64,000 nt of DNA from the NCBI GenBank assembly GCA_016934265.1, contig JAFGTF010000080.1, forward strand, positions 1 through 64,000. Reading direction: 5' to 3'. This document shows, in pieces, positions 17,741 through 27,193 of this stretch. The stretch is from Spirochaetota bacterium. GTDB taxonomy: Bacteria > Spirochaetota > B62-G9 > DRHN01. The notes under the pieces were generated by a model. It searched no databases. It saw nothing but the letters and a program-made list of their open reading frames with translations, and was not told the origin of the DNA. The number at the start of each line of letters is the position of its first letter. Position 1 is the first letter of the stretch. The position numbers and the translations under genes are program-made.

Positions 17741-17801
17741 TGGGGACAGCGCCTATTTTATTTTTTAAGAGTAAAAAAATGGGCGCTGTCCCCATTTTTT
17801 T
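17741..17801 (+). terminator. Long inverted repeat / terminator (GGGGACAGCGCC element)
   Basis: TGGGGACAGCGCCTAT (17741-17756) pairs with ATGGGCGCTGTCCCCA (17779-17794) with one mismatch. The T/A-rich inner flanks extend the stem, and seven T follow. It starts 2 bp after the SET stop codon and lies between convergent genes. The arm sequence looks like a small mobile palindrome of the REP/MITE kind recruited as a terminator; that origin is inference. Confidence 0.75.
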
Positions 17802-17804
17802 GCG

Positions 17805-18239
17805 CTAGACTGTTAACTTCTTCGCGAACTCCGTGATCCGTGCTTCGTAACCTTCCTCGCAGGGGCCCTTCATGCCTGTTACAAGGATCGACAGTCCGTC
17901 CACCGCTTTCTGAAGTCCCTTCGGATCGAGCAGGCCCTCCAGCGTTGCGAAGCACTTCTCGCACTTACCGGAGCCGCTTGTGGCAACGAGCGCATATTTC
18001 GCGCCCTCCTTCGGGAACATCGCCTTCTTGACATACTTCTTCATCTTCCCCGCCACATTACCCGCATGCACCGGCGCGCTGAATACATACAGGTCCGCCG
18101 CTCCTGTCTCGTTCGGATTTTTTTCCCGCACGGAGAACAGGTCAACCTCGTGCCTGTTTTTAGCTAGCTCCTCCTTCAGGAACTCCATGCATTTCTTCCC
18201 GTTTCCATACTTGGATTCGTATGCGATTGCTATTTTCAT
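17805..18239 (-). CDS. Flavodoxin-family protein
   Basis: 144 residues with the flavodoxin fold: the FMN phosphate loop is ESKYGNGKKC (residues 8-17), followed by DLYVFSAPVHAGNVAGKMKK (the 50s/90s-loop region) and ALVATSGSGKCEKC. CxxC near residue 95-98 and GMKGPCEEGYE near the C-terminus are unusual for an electron-transfer flavodoxin and may give redox sensitivity. Start ATG has GGAGGAACG upstream. Electron carrier or flavin-dependent regulator; the partner is unknown. It converges on the SET gene across the hairpin. Confidence 0.85.
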   Translation of the reverse strand: MKIAIAYESKYGNGKKCMEFLKEELAKNRHEVDLFSVREKNPNETGAADLYVFSAPVHAGNVAGKMKKYVKKAMFPKEGAKYALVATSGSGKCEKCFATLEGLLDPKGLQKAVDGLSILVTGMKGPCEEGYEARITEFAKKLTV

Positions 18240-18468
18240 TCGTTCCTCCAGATCAGCGATGGTATTCGAAGCGTTATCCCGGGCGAACGGCTTTCGAATC
18301 CCCGCCGGGACCTAAAGCTCTTCATCAATACGGCAGGTACCTAGATGAAAACAGCTTACGATCCCGCCGCAGGAAAATAACCGTTCACGCTGTTTTTACA
18401 ATACAAACATACCGGCACGATTTCAAGCTAAAAACAAGGGGTGGTAGCTTCCGTATTCCTCAATACAC

Positions 18469-18497
18469 TTGCAATATTTCCCTAATCCGAATAGAGT
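18469..18497 (+). promoter_or_regulatory. Possible promoter for the transhydrogenase gene
   Basis: TTGCAA (18469-18474), 17 bp, TAGAGT (18492-18497), ending 44 nt before the ATG. It lies in the 300-bp divergent interval (18240-18540) with the flavodoxin gene. Nothing else is recognised in that interval. Confidence 0.45.
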
Positions 18498-18540
18498 GAG
18501 ACAAGGTCCGCTCTTATGAGGCCCTGAAAAGGAGATAACC

Positions 18541-19818
18541 ATGCGGTATGAAACAATACTCACCATGGGTGCCGCGAACATCAAGTACGGATTCGGGGCC
18601 ACCCGCGAGGCCGGTTTCGATATGAAGGAACTCGGTGCGGCACGCGTGATGGTGGTCACGGACAAACGACTCGCCGGAATGGGCCCAGTAGGGATGGTTC
18701 TCGAATCGTTGAAAAAAGAGGGCATCGAGATGGTCCTCTTCGACAGTGCGCACGTCGAGCCCACAAAAAGGTCACTCGAGGAAGCGATCCGGTTCGCCAG
18801 GGAGGGGAGGTTCGACGGGTTCGTCGGGATCGGCGGCGGCTCGAGCATGGACACCGCGAAGGCGGCAAACCTGTATACCTCGTACCCGGCGGACTTTCTC
18901 GCCTACGTCAACAGCCCGATCGGCGAGGGAAGACCGGTGCCGGGGCCGCTGAAGCCGCTCATCTGCATTCCGACGACCGCGGGCACGGGGAGCGAAACCA
19001 CCGGGGTCGTCATCTTCGACTATGAAAAGATGCAGGCAAAAACCGGGATCGCCCACCGGTTCGTCAGACCGTCGATCGGCATAGTGGACCCGGACAATAC
19101 CCACACCCTTCCCCGAATGGTCGCGGCGTGTACGGGGTTCGACGTCCTAGTACACGCGATCGAGTCATATACCAACCTCCCCTTCGACAGGAGGGAAGCG
19201 CCCGAGACCCCTGCTCTCAGGCCCGCCTACCAGGGTTCGAATCCCATAAGCGACGTGTGGGCGCGCGAGGCGATCAGGATCGTGAGCGGGAATATAGTCC
19301 GGGTCGTGGAGAATCCCGACGATGACGAAGCCAGGAGCAGGATGATCATCGCCGCCACGTTCGCCGGGATCGGTTTCGGGAACGCCGGGCTCCACCTCCC
19401 CCACGGAATGTCGTACCCGGTGTCCGGCATGGTGAAAGGGTATGTTCCCGAGGGATATCCCGATGGAAGTCCCATCGTACCGCACGGCATGTCGGTGGTG
19501 CTGAACGCACCCGCGGCGTTCCGGTTCACCGGTCCCTCGCGGCCCCAGCGGCACCTGGAGGCGGCGGCGCTGATGGGTGTCGACACGGAAGGCGTAAGAA
19601 AGGAGGATGCGGGCAATGTGCTCGCGGACGCGGTCTCGGCCCTCATGAAGCGCACCGGGATGCCGAACGGGCTCAGTGCCGTCGGCTACACGGAACAGGA
19701 CGCGGATATGATGGTCGAGGGGACCTTACCCCAGCACCGGATCACGAATCTCTGTCCAAGGCCTTTCACTCCGGACGACCTGAAACGGCTGTTCCTCGAC
19801 TCGATGACGATATGGTGA
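18541..19818 (+). CDS. Iron-containing alcohol dehydrogenase, hydroxyacid-oxoacid transhydrogenase (HOT/ADHFE1) type
   Basis: 425 residues. The type III iron-dehydrogenase features are GIGGGSSMDTAKAAN (dinucleotide site), PTTAGTGSETTGVVIF, and the metal region TGFDVLVHAIESYT plus GNAGLHLPHGMSYP and PHGMS (Asp and His ligands). The insert RPAYQGSNPISDVWA is characteristic of hydroxyacid-oxoacid transhydrogenases, which interconvert 4-hydroxybutyrate plus 2-oxoglutarate and succinate semialdehyde plus D-2-hydroxyglutarate without free NAD. An ordinary alcohol dehydrogenase activity remains possible. RBS AAGGAG is at ideal spacing. It is single and not in an obvious operon. Confidence 0.88.
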   Translation: MRYETILTMGAANIKYGFGATREAGFDMKELGAARVMVVTDKRLAGMGPVGMVLESLKKEGIEMVLFDSAHVEPTKRSLEEAIRFAREGRFDGFVGIGGGSSMDTAKAANLYTSYPADFLAYVNSPIGEGRPVPGPLKPLICIPTTAGTGSETTGVVIFDYEKMQAKTGIAHRFVRPSIGIVDPDNTHTLPRMVAACTGFDVLVHAIESYTNLPFDRREAPETPALRPAYQGSNPISDVWAREAIRIVSGNIVRVVENPDDDEARSRMIIAATFAGIGFGNAGLHLPHGMSYPVSGMVKGYVPEGYPDGSPIVPHGMSVVLNAPAAFRFTGPSRPQRHLEAAALMGVDTEGVRKEDAGNVLADAVSALMKRTGMPNGLSAVGYTEQDADMMVEGTLPQHRITNLCPRPFTPDDLKRLFLDSMTIW

Positions 19819-19918
19819 CGGGTTGTCCGCCTTGCCCGGATGTACTCTTAAGCTCCGTTAAAAGGGTCCGGCGTATGACCGTATTCAGCGGCGTACCGAT
19901 CGCGCACATATAGGCCCG

Positions 19919-20209
19919 TTACGGAAAGCTGCACTCCTCGATCATGCCCAGCTTCAGACCTTCGTCCGGGAACCGGTCCTTGACCTCCCTGACCGCTTCC
20001 CGGATATCTCGAGCCTCCTGTTCGTCACAGTAGATTATCAGGAGGAAGTTCTCTTCAGGCCAGATATGGTCTCCCTTTCTCGGGCCTGAGCTGCCGATAC
20101 CGTGGACCACGGGGACTTTCGTATAGTACCGCACCACTCCCCTCGCCCGGAATGCCTCGAAGAGCGAGTCTTCCACCGAGGCGTTCGCTATGATCTCAAG
20201 CCTTTTCAT
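19919..20209 (-). CDS. PG0541-like small transporter-associated protein
   Basis: 96 residues with no signal peptide or membrane segment. The order of strands and helices (MKRLEIIANASVEDSLFEA, then VRYYTKVPVVHGIGSSGPRKG, then ENFLLIIYCDEQEARDI) resembles PII/DUF3240-like ferredoxin-fold proteins and the PG0541 family that accompanies RND pumps. It overlaps the 3' end of the RND permease gene by 14 nt, implying translational coupling. A cytoplasmic regulatory or assembly role is inferred from context; none is established from sequence. A metal- or nucleotide-binding PII-like site cannot be confirmed by eye. Confidence 0.7.
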   Translation of the reverse strand: MKRLEIIANASVEDSLFEAFRARGVVRYYTKVPVVHGIGSSGPRKGDHIWPEENFLLIIYCDEQEARDIREAVREVKDRFPDEGLKLGMIEECSFP

Positions 20210-23200
20210 GGACCGGTCCCTCCTCCGTTTGCCGTTTCGATTCTATCCTTTTGTTCCCGTGATTCCGATTGAATATTGAGTAGAGCACGGGAATGAGGAA
20301 AAGCGTCATGATCATACTGACGCTCAAACCGCCTATCACCGTCTGCCCGATCGGCTGCACGAGCTCCGCTCCCTCGCCCGGGAAGAACCCCATGGGTACC
20401 ATGGCCAGCACCGTGGTAAGCGTTGTCATGAGAATAGGCCTCAGGCGATGACCGCCCGCCTCGATACAGGCGTCCCGTATGGGCAGGCCACGCGCGCGCA
20501 TCAGGTTCGTGTAGTCAACGAGCACTATGCCGTTGTTGACCACGATACCGAAAAGCATGATAACTCCCACCGCCGTGAACATGTTGAGCTGCTGCCCGGT
20601 GATGAGATAGATGGCGATCACTCCGATAAGCGCCATAGGTATCGTAAAAAACATGATAAAGGGATCCCTGAAGCTCTCGAACTGCCCCGCCATCACTCCG
20701 TACACGAGGAACAGGGCGATAACGACCACTGCCAGCAGTGTCGGGAGATATTTCTTCATATTGCCGATATCTCCCTCATACTCTATAGTCAGTTCCTCGT
20801 CCTGTATTATATTCTGAGAAATCAAGGTGTTTATTCTCCCCTGCACCTCGTTCGTCTTCACACCTGGAAGCAGGCTCCCGGTGAGATGAACGGTACGGGT
20901 CTGGTCCTCCCTGTTTATGTCTACAGGGCCTTCGCCCCTGGTGATAGTAGCAACATTTGAAACGGGAACCCGTGTCCCTGTGCTGCTTGTTACGAAAATC
21001 TTCTCGAGGTCGGGGACCGACTGTCGATCTTCGTTTTGGAGGATTACTACGACGTCATATTCGTTGCCCCCGGTCCGGTACCTCGTTGCGGTAACACCGT
21101 CGACACTCGCCTCTATCTCGCTGCCGATTGCGCTGACGCTGAGCCCGAACGCCGCGGCACGGTCCCTGTCGATGTGCACCTCGAGCTGCGGCAGGCCATC
21201 CTCGAAGTCGATCCTCGTCTCCGGCACCTCGGGCACCTGCGTTCGAATGAGCCGCTGCAGTAAAAGCGCCGTTTCTTTCCCCCTTTCGAGGTCTTCGGTC
21301 TTGATGGCGATATCGATCGGCGATCCGATAAGCATCCGTGTCATGCTCCGTCCCCGCGAAAAAGAAAGCTCCGCCCCGGGGAAGTCGGCGAAGTGAGAAC
21401 GAAGAATCTGCTTCACCGCATCCGAGTCGTAGGTCCGCTCCCCATAGTCCGGCAGCACGACCGATATGCTCCCCTCGTTGGTCTTCGCGCCACCGAAAAA
21501 CCTACCGAACCCGGCCTCGACTATAAGGTTCTTGTATGAAGGAATCTCCTCTTTTACCACCCGTTCCAGGTCATCGAGCACCGATTTCGTCACCTCGATC
21601 CTCGTTCCGAGCGGAAGCTTTACCTCGACCTCCACGGTGTCTTGCTTCGATTCGGGTATGAGGGTGAAGCCGGCCCGCGGCGCGAGTATGAGGCTTCCGG
21701 CAAAAACCGCCGCTATTATGAGCAGGGTGACGAGCTTGTGGTTGAGCACCGCGCCGAGCGCCCTCTTGTATGCGCCCTCGATCACCTTGAAGCTCGACTC
21801 CATACCGTCGTCTATCCACCTTAAGAACCTGTTTTTAAGCGGCCTTTGCCTGTTCGTATGAACCGGCAGGTATTTACTCGAAAGCACCGGCACGAGAAAA
21901 AGGGCGACTAAGAGTGATGATACAAGCGCGATTATAATGACAAGGGAGAAGTTGCTGAAAAGCACCCCTATCATCTCGAGCTTCCGTTTAAACATGATGA
22001 GCGGGAGAAACACGCAGATCGTCGTCAGCGTGGAAGCGGTTATCGCATTTATCATCTCCCTGCTTCCGAGCACTGCGGCAAGTTTGAGCTTCGTACCGCG
22101 CTCTCGGTAGTGGTGTATGTTCTCCAGGATGACGATCGAGCTGTCCACCACCATTCCTATGCCGAGTGCGAGTCCCGCGAGCGTCATCATGTTCAACGTG
22201 AGCCCGGCGAAATAGAGAGACATCATCGTGATAAGCAGGGCGATGGGTATCGCCAGCCCGACTACGAGCGTCGACCGAATCCGCCGCAAAAAGAAGAAGA
22301 GCACCGCTACGGCGAAAACCCCTCCCCACAGGGCGGAGGACACAACCTGGTTGATGGAGTTTCTTATCTGCTCCGTGGTATCGTCGATGACCTCGATCTC
22401 CACGCCGGTCGGGAGGCCGCCGTTGATGCGTTTGATCCGCTCCTTGACATTGTCGGCTACCGCGACCGAGTTCTCCCCGCTCTGCTTCTGAACCATGATG
22501 TACACGCCCGGCTCTCCGTTCAGGAATACGACGCCGGACTGGTCCTCGTATCCGTCATACACCCGGGCGATGTCCCTGAGCCGTACCGGAACCTGCGACT
22601 GCCCCCTGTATGAGACCACCGTGTTCTCTATCTCCTCGATCGAGGAAAATTCGCCCGTCGTTCTTATAAGAAGGTTCGTGTCCCCCTCCGTGATCTTGCC
22701 GCCACCGACCTGAAGGTTGTTCTTCGCGAGGATACCGGCGATACCGGTAAGCGTCAGGTCGTAGGCCTCGAGCCGGTTTTGGGTCACCTCCACCCTGATC
22801 TCGCGCTCCCTCCCCCCCCTCACCCTTGTTATGGCAACACCTTCGACCTGCTCTATCCTCGGCTGTACGTAGTCCACCGCGATCTGACGCATCTCTTCCG
22901 GAGACCTGTTGCCCCGCATGGCGAGGTGTAAGACCGGAATCATCGAGGTGTCGAACTTGAATATCTGCGGCGTATCCGCATCGTCGGGAAGCCCGCGCTT
23001 GGCGAGCTCAATCTTGTCGCGCACGTCGTTCGTCGCCTCGCTCAGGTCCGTACCCCAGGTAAACGTGAGGCGTATCATGCTCGAACCTTCCGAAGAGGTC
23101 GAGGACATGCTGCTGATACCGCTAACCGAGCTCAGCGATCCCTCGAGTGTCCGGGTCACCGTCTCCTCCACCTCCTCCGGTCCGGCCCCCGAGTAGGTCG

Positions 23201-23345
23201 TCGTCACTATGAGCACGGGATTCTCGACATCCGGGAAGAGGTCGATCGGAAGCTCCCGTACCACGTAAATGCCGACGCCGATGATAAGCACGAAGACTAT
23301 GAAGATCATCACGGGCCTGTTGACCACCGTCTTCAACATGCTCAT
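20196..23345 (-). CDS. RND-family efflux permease (AcrB/HAE1-like)
   Basis: 1049 residues, normal for AcrB-type pumps. It opens with a membrane helix after VVNRPVMIFIVFVLIIGVG and the family segment ELPIDLFPDVENPV. The porter domain has TTTYSGAGPEEVEETVTRTL. TM4 carries the proton-relay Asp in LGIGMVVDSSIVILENI (a single Asp in place of AcrB's DD pair), and the second half repeats the pattern with FGIVVNNGIVLVDY. The product forms a trimeric proton-driven inner-membrane pump exporting drugs, bile-type compounds or lipids through the adaptor and TolC encoded upstream. The start overlaps the adaptor stop by 4 nt (ATGA). Confidence 0.97.
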   Translation of the reverse strand: MSMLKTVVNRPVMIFIVFVLIIGVGIYVVRELPIDLFPDVENPVLIVTTTYSGAGPEEVEETVTRTLEGSLSSVSGISSMSSTSSEGSSMIRLTFTWGTDLSEATNDVRDKIELAKRGLPDDADTPQIFKFDTSMIPVLHLAMRGNRSPEEMRQIAVDYVQPRIEQVEGVAITRVRGGREREIRVEVTQNRLEAYDLTLTGIAGILAKNNLQVGGGKITEGDTNLLIRTTGEFSSIEEIENTVVSYRGQSQVPVRLRDIARVYDGYEDQSGVVFLNGEPGVYIMVQKQSGENSVAVADNVKERIKRINGGLPTGVEIEVIDDTTEQIRNSINQVVSSALWGGVFAVAVLFFFLRRIRSTLVVGLAIPIALLITMMSLYFAGLTLNMMTLAGLALGIGMVVDSSIVILENIHHYRERGTKLKLAAVLGSREMINAITASTLTTICVFLPLIMFKRKLEMIGVLFSNFSLVIIIALVSSLLVALFLVPVLSSKYLPVHTNRQRPLKNRFLRWIDDGMESSFKVIEGAYKRALGAVLNHKLVTLLIIAAVFAGSLILAPRAGFTLIPESKQDTVEVEVKLPLGTRIEVTKSVLDDLERVVKEEIPSYKNLIVEAGFGRFFGGAKTNEGSISVVLPDYGERTYDSDAVKQILRSHFADFPGAELSFSRGRSMTRMLIGSPIDIAIKTEDLERGKETALLLQRLIRTQVPEVPETRIDFEDGLPQLEVHIDRDRAAAFGLSVSAIGSEIEASVDGVTATRYRTGGNEYDVVVILQNEDRQSVPDLEKIFVTSSTGTRVPVSNVATITRGEGPVDINREDQTRTVHLTGSLLPGVKTNEVQGRINTLISQNIIQDEELTIEYEGDIGNMKKYLPTLLAVVVIALFLVYGVMAGQFESFRDPFIMFFTIPMALIGVIAIYLITGQQLNMFTAVGVIMLFGIVVNNGIVLVDYTNLMRARGLPIRDACIEAGGHRLRPILMTTLTTVLAMVPMGFFPGEGAELVQPIGQTVIGGLSVSMIMTLFLIPVLYSIFNRNHGNKRIESKRQTEEGPVHEKA

Positions 23346-24391
23346 TCGCCGCCCCCCTGACCGGTACCATCCGTCGAGCTTTTTCCTCCTTCCACGACTC
23401 GCACCTTCGCTCCGTCGTCGAGGAGCGTCTGACCCCGTATTACCACCATCTCATCCACGCTCAGACCGGATACAATCTCCGTCATGCCGTCAACGGAGAT
23501 CCCTGATACGACCTCCCGTTCCGTCGCGTTCGAGCCCTCCAGGACGAAAACGACCTGCCTGCCCCCCCGGTTTATCACACTGTCGGCCGGTACCGTTAGT
23601 GCGTTGGAACGAACCTCAGTGACGAGCCGTATCTCGGCGAACATACCCGCTTTGACCTGCCGCTTCGGATCGTCGAACTCCAGCTTGATCTCCATACTCC
23701 TGGAAACAGGATCGAGCGCAGGGCTCATCTCCGCCACCCGCGCCTGAAATGTCAGGCCGGGGTAGGCATCGAACGAGAGCAGCGCGCTCCTTCCCACTTT
23801 TATCTTTCCCACGAAGCGCTCGGGAACGAACGTCTCGACCCTGAGGCGCTCGAGGCTTCCGAGCTCTACGATCGGTACCGAAGATGAAACCGCGGCACCG
23901 TGCATTACCGGAATAGCCGTCACGATTCCGGATATCGACGCGGTTACCGGACTCTTGGCATACCTGCTACCCGGCTTGGACGGGTCCACCACGGCGACGG
24001 TCTGTCCCTCTTTCACCGCCTCTCCCACCCGAACCGTGATATCGGTGACCTTTCCGGAGATGTCGGGGTAGACATATATTGTGGTCTCGGCCGCGACGTC
24101 ACCGTTCAGCTTAATATAGTTTTCCAGCCTGCGATACACCGCTGGGCTCACATTTACGGGGAACACCGCCTGGTCACGGGCTCCGGACGGGCCCAGACCG
24201 CTCCGACCGCCGGTCAGCCGCCGCGTTCGGGCCAAAGCGGCTGTTTCTCCCTGGGCCGGTGAAGGAACGCTCTTTTTAGGCATCCCTCGCTGCGGCTCGA
24301 CGCCCGCGAAACGAAGGACGATGCCGAACACGGCAATGATCACGAGTATCCCGAGGATGATAAACAGCGCGACCTTTCCCTTTTTCTTCAT
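23342..24391 (-). CDS. RND efflux periplasmic adaptor (membrane fusion protein)
   Basis: 349 residues. An N-terminal anchor helix (VALFIILGILVIIAVFGIVL) is followed by a spacer of about 60 residues and a barrel/lipoyl hybrid domain: GDVAAETTIYVYPDISGKVT, then VRVGEAVKEGQTVAVVDPSK and PVTASISGIVTAIPVMHGAA. The long alpha-hairpin of AcrA is absent or very short, as in adaptors of the MexH/BesA type found in spirochaetes. The beta-barrel and membrane-proximal parts follow (VRVETFVPERFVGKIKVGRS). It sits between the TolC and permease genes (50-nt gap and 4-nt overlap) and should bridge them in the periplasm. Confidence 0.94.
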   Translation of the reverse strand: MKKKGKVALFIILGILVIIAVFGIVLRFAGVEPQRGMPKKSVPSPAQGETAALARTRRLTGGRSGLGPSGARDQAVFPVNVSPAVYRRLENYIKLNGDVAAETTIYVYPDISGKVTDITVRVGEAVKEGQTVAVVDPSKPGSRYAKSPVTASISGIVTAIPVMHGAAVSSSVPIVELGSLERLRVETFVPERFVGKIKVGRSALLSFDAYPGLTFQARVAEMSPALDPVSRSMEIKLEFDDPKRQVKAGMFAEIRLVTEVRSNALTVPADSVINRGGRQVVFVLEGSNATEREVVSGISVDGMTEIVSGLSVDEMVVIRGQTLLDDGAKVRVVEGGKSSTDGTGQGGGE

Positions 24392-24441
24392 CTATGCCTT
24401 CCTCCTGTCTCGGAATCCACTGCATATGCACGTGTGACCGC

Positions 24442-25782
24442 TTACAACCGGTCGACACCCACCGCGTCCATAAGATCGAACAGGGCCGTTTTATAGTCGT
24501 ACACCGCTTCGAGATATCCGAGCCGCGCGCCGTTGAGATTCACCTGTGCATCCTGGAGCTCAAGGCTCGTAATGAGCCCGTTTCTATATCTCTCTTTCGC
24601 AGATTCGTAGAGCCTCTCTGCGAGCGATACCGCCTTCCTGTTCGAAGCGATCTGGGACTCTTTCTGCTCTATCGTGCGTAAGAGCGTCTCGATGGCGCTC
24701 TGTACGCTCGTCTTCAGTGAATCACGCTCGTAGCCGAGCCTTTTTCTGTCGAGCTCACCCTGCGCTATTGCGGCATTCTCGCCGCTCCAGGGAAAGAGGT
24801 TCGAGAGCGGTACGGTCACCTGGAGCCCGACAGAAAGATCGCCCTCCCATGAGTCCTCTCCCCAGTACAACGGGGCGCCCGTCGCGGAGTCGACGCCGCT
24901 TTTAAGAGAGTATTCCGCAAACGCCGATACGGTCGGGTTCTTTTGTCTTTTATTGAGATCGTTCTGGACCTCCTGCAGGAGTATGGATTGGCCGTACTGC
25001 CGAAGCGAGTAATTATTTGAAAGTGCCTGCTGCTCGAGGCCCTCCGGAGTAAGCGGCGTATGTTCCTCTTCGAGACTTCCCACAAGGGTCACCTCCTCCC
25101 AAACTCCTTCGATGCCGAGTAGATCGACGACCGCGATGAGTGAATTCTCGACCTGGTTTCGCGCGGCGAGCAGCGTCGGCCTGTAACTCTCGAGGTCGGA
25201 TTCCGCACGCAGCACCTCGTAGTCCGGAATGAGACCCGCTTCGTACCGCTCCCGCGCGATCCGCAGCGCGTCCTCCTTGTATGAGAGGGTCTTTTCCTGA
25301 ACAGTCAGCATCTCGCGGGCGAGCAGGTAGCCGTAAAAACCCCTCTGAATCGAAACAGAGAGCGATCGCTTTTCCTCCTCGAGGGCGAGCCTTGCCGTTG
25401 ACACGCCCGCCTCCGAAAGGCGTACCGCGCTGTTTATTTTTCCGAAGGTGGTAATGACCTGGCTCAGGCTCGCCGACAGCGAGACCGGGTCCTGCGAGGA
25501 AGTATAAATCGCGGCCGTTGTACCCGCTGTTATAGGCTCGAAAAGATGCGTATACCGCGCACCTACAGAAACGGTCGGAAAGCGCGAAGATTCAGCCGAC
25601 CGGACCCCCTGCTCGGCCGACTGAACGGCTACCTGCTTCGCCTTGACGGACTCGCTGTTTTTGAGACCGGCGGCTATCGCCTCGTCAAGGGTGAGAGTGA
25701 GCTTCTGCGCGTACGCAGGCGACACCCCGGCGATACACAGCACGGTAACAACGATTGCTTTCAGCACTCCTCTCTTTTTCAT
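24442..25782 (-). CDS. TolC-family outer-membrane efflux channel
   Basis: 446 residues from ATG 25782, selected because it starts a signal peptide ending in SPAYAQ. The repeated outer-membrane-efflux domains are evident: LTLDEAIAAGLKNSESVKAK and SLAERLYESAKERYRNGLIT with long helical heptads and Gly-rich strand segments (VSVGARYTHLF, LSVGLQVTVPLSNLFPWSG). It forms the trimeric channel of the tripartite pump. It is the first gene of the operon tolC-adaptor-permease-PG0541-like. The ribosome site is GGGGGGAAAG. Confidence 0.95.
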   Translation of the reverse strand: MKKRGVLKAIVVTVLCIAGVSPAYAQKLTLTLDEAIAAGLKNSESVKAKQVAVQSAEQGVRSAESSRFPTVSVGARYTHLFEPITAGTTAAIYTSSQDPVSLSASLSQVITTFGKINSAVRLSEAGVSTARLALEEEKRSLSVSIQRGFYGYLLAREMLTVQEKTLSYKEDALRIARERYEAGLIPDYEVLRAESDLESYRPTLLAARNQVENSLIAVVDLLGIEGVWEEVTLVGSLEEEHTPLTPEGLEQQALSNNYSLRQYGQSILLQEVQNDLNKRQKNPTVSAFAEYSLKSGVDSATGAPLYWGEDSWEGDLSVGLQVTVPLSNLFPWSGENAAIAQGELDRKRLGYERDSLKTSVQSAIETLLRTIEQKESQIASNRKAVSLAERLYESAKERYRNGLITSLELQDAQVNLNGARLGYLEAVYDYKTALFDLMDAVGVDRL

Positions 25783-26408
25783 ACCGCTTTCCCCCCGTAT
25801 TTTGTGCGGATTCGTAACAGACAACGAATACCCACCATGATAGAGCTTTTTCTAAAACTATCCAATTAACGGTATATAAACAAATGATAAACTTTTATCC
25901 GCCCGCTGGTATATGAGGTCCTCTTTCAGTTCGAAAAACCGATGAGCCGTGCAACTGAAACCGCTCTCTTAGCCAATTAATGCAAATAAAGACCGATATC
26001 CGGCATTGTCAATGAAAAAGTGGAAAAGACGGTCTGGTCTCCGATACATACCCGAACCCTGTCCATACCGTAATTCTCCCTTTGGAATCGCGGATACGGG
26101 ATCATGGTATTGCGTGCGGTATTCACACGGAGATACGGGGGATGGAAAAGGAGTATACCGTATCGATCCTTAAGTTCGAAAACGATATATGGGGAGGACG
26201 AAGATAAATAGATTGAGAACATCCGATAAGCTGGTATAATTAGTGTCTGGTGAATCATTGACCGGAAACTTGTGTTCTTCGAACGTTGCAGTTCTTGACG
26301 GCTGCAGTATGTTCGTATAATGCACTGATGTACGAAATGCATTATCCGTTTATGCCTGATCCGCCAGGGACTAACAAACGGTCATATCTCGTATTCAGGA
26401 GGAATCGA
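25783..26408. other. Intergenic interval between the efflux operon and DUF4389 gene
   Basis: 626 bp, divergent. For the plus strand, TTGAGA (26213-26218) and TATAAT (26235-26240) with 16 bp between them form a likely promoter. For the minus strand only a weak candidate is seen, with -10 TATCAT (25842-25837). A minus-strand open frame at 25977-26342 has no signature, and its codon pattern does not stand out. No gene is claimed. Confidence 0.45.
26213..26240 (+). promoter_or_regulatory. Sigma-70 promoter upstream of the DUF4389 gene
   Basis: TTGAGA, 16 bp, TATAAT. The predicted start near 26247 gives a leader of about 160 nt to ATG 26409. Confidence 0.55.
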
Positions 26409-27044
26409 ATGGCTGTAAAAAAACCCACCTACCCTATCGACATCACGGCGGATCTCGGCAAACCGCCCTCCCGGGCGCTCTGGCTGGTTAAGTGGCTGCT
26501 TCTCATCCCGCACATCATCGTACTCGCGCTGTTCTGGATCGCGTTCGTCGTTGTATGGTTCATCGCGTTCTGGGCCATTCTTTTTTCCGGAAAATTCCCC
26601 AGAAAGCTATTCGACTTCAACGTAGGCGTTCTGCGTTGGACATGGCGCGTCAACTTCTACGGCTACTGGATTCTCGGCACGGATCAGTACCCGCCGTTCA
26701 GCCTGAAGCCTTCGGAGGAGTTTCCAGCGGACCTCGAGGTGGAGTACCCCGAGAAACTCTCGCACGGACTTCCCCTCGTGAAGTGGATTCTCGCGGCTCC
26801 GCACTACCTCGTGCTGACGCCGCTTTTGAGCTGGGGTGTCTGGCAGGCGGACGAGAAAAGCGCGCCTTTTATCGGCCTCATCTTCGCCCTCGCGATCATC
26901 GTCGCGGTTCTCCTTCTGTTCACGAAGAAGTACAACAAGGACATTTTCAAGCTCAATACGGGCATCGCCCGATGGGCGCTTCGGGTAATGGCTTATGTCG
27001 GGCTTATGACGGACGAATATCCTCCCTTCCGTCTGTGGGAGTGA
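26409..27044 (+). CDS. DUF4389 membrane protein (two repeats)
   Basis: 211 residues from ATG 26409 (AGGAGGAATCGA upstream). Two tandem copies of the DUF4389 unit are visible: ADLGKPPSRALWLVKWLLLI...FNVGVLRWTWRVNFYGYW with TDQYPPF, and SHGLPLVKWILAAPHYLVL...LNTGIARWALRVMAYVG with TDEYPPF. Each unit has a long hydrophobic pair (residues about 25-58 and 120-155). The family is widespread in actinobacteria, spirochaetes and others, with no known biochemical function; a lipid-environment or stress role is often guessed. The 149-nt gap to the TSUP gene allows cotranscription. Confidence 0.9.
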   Translation: MAVKKPTYPIDITADLGKPPSRALWLVKWLLLIPHIIVLALFWIAFVVVWFIAFWAILFSGKFPRKLFDFNVGVLRWTWRVNFYGYWILGTDQYPPFSLKPSEEFPADLEVEYPEKLSHGLPLVKWILAAPHYLVLTPLLSWGVWQADEKSAPFIGLIFALAIIVAVLLLFTKKYNKDIFKLNTGIARWALRVMAYVGLMTDEYPPFRLWE

Positions 27045-27193
27045 AGGCGTACCGAATTTTTCGCCGTAAGGAAGCGAAACTGCAGCGGAAGGATACCGAT
27101 AGAGAGCGTTATAACGAAACCACCGCGGTATAGTATAGTGCAGACGCCGTTTGCGTTACAAAACGGGGCATCCATCGATTACAGGGAGAGGTC

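Noticed and set aside
25977-26342. Minus-strand frame in the interval upstream of the DUF4389 gene
   Set aside because: No motif or ribosome site, and it overlaps the plausible plus-strand promoter at 26213-26240.
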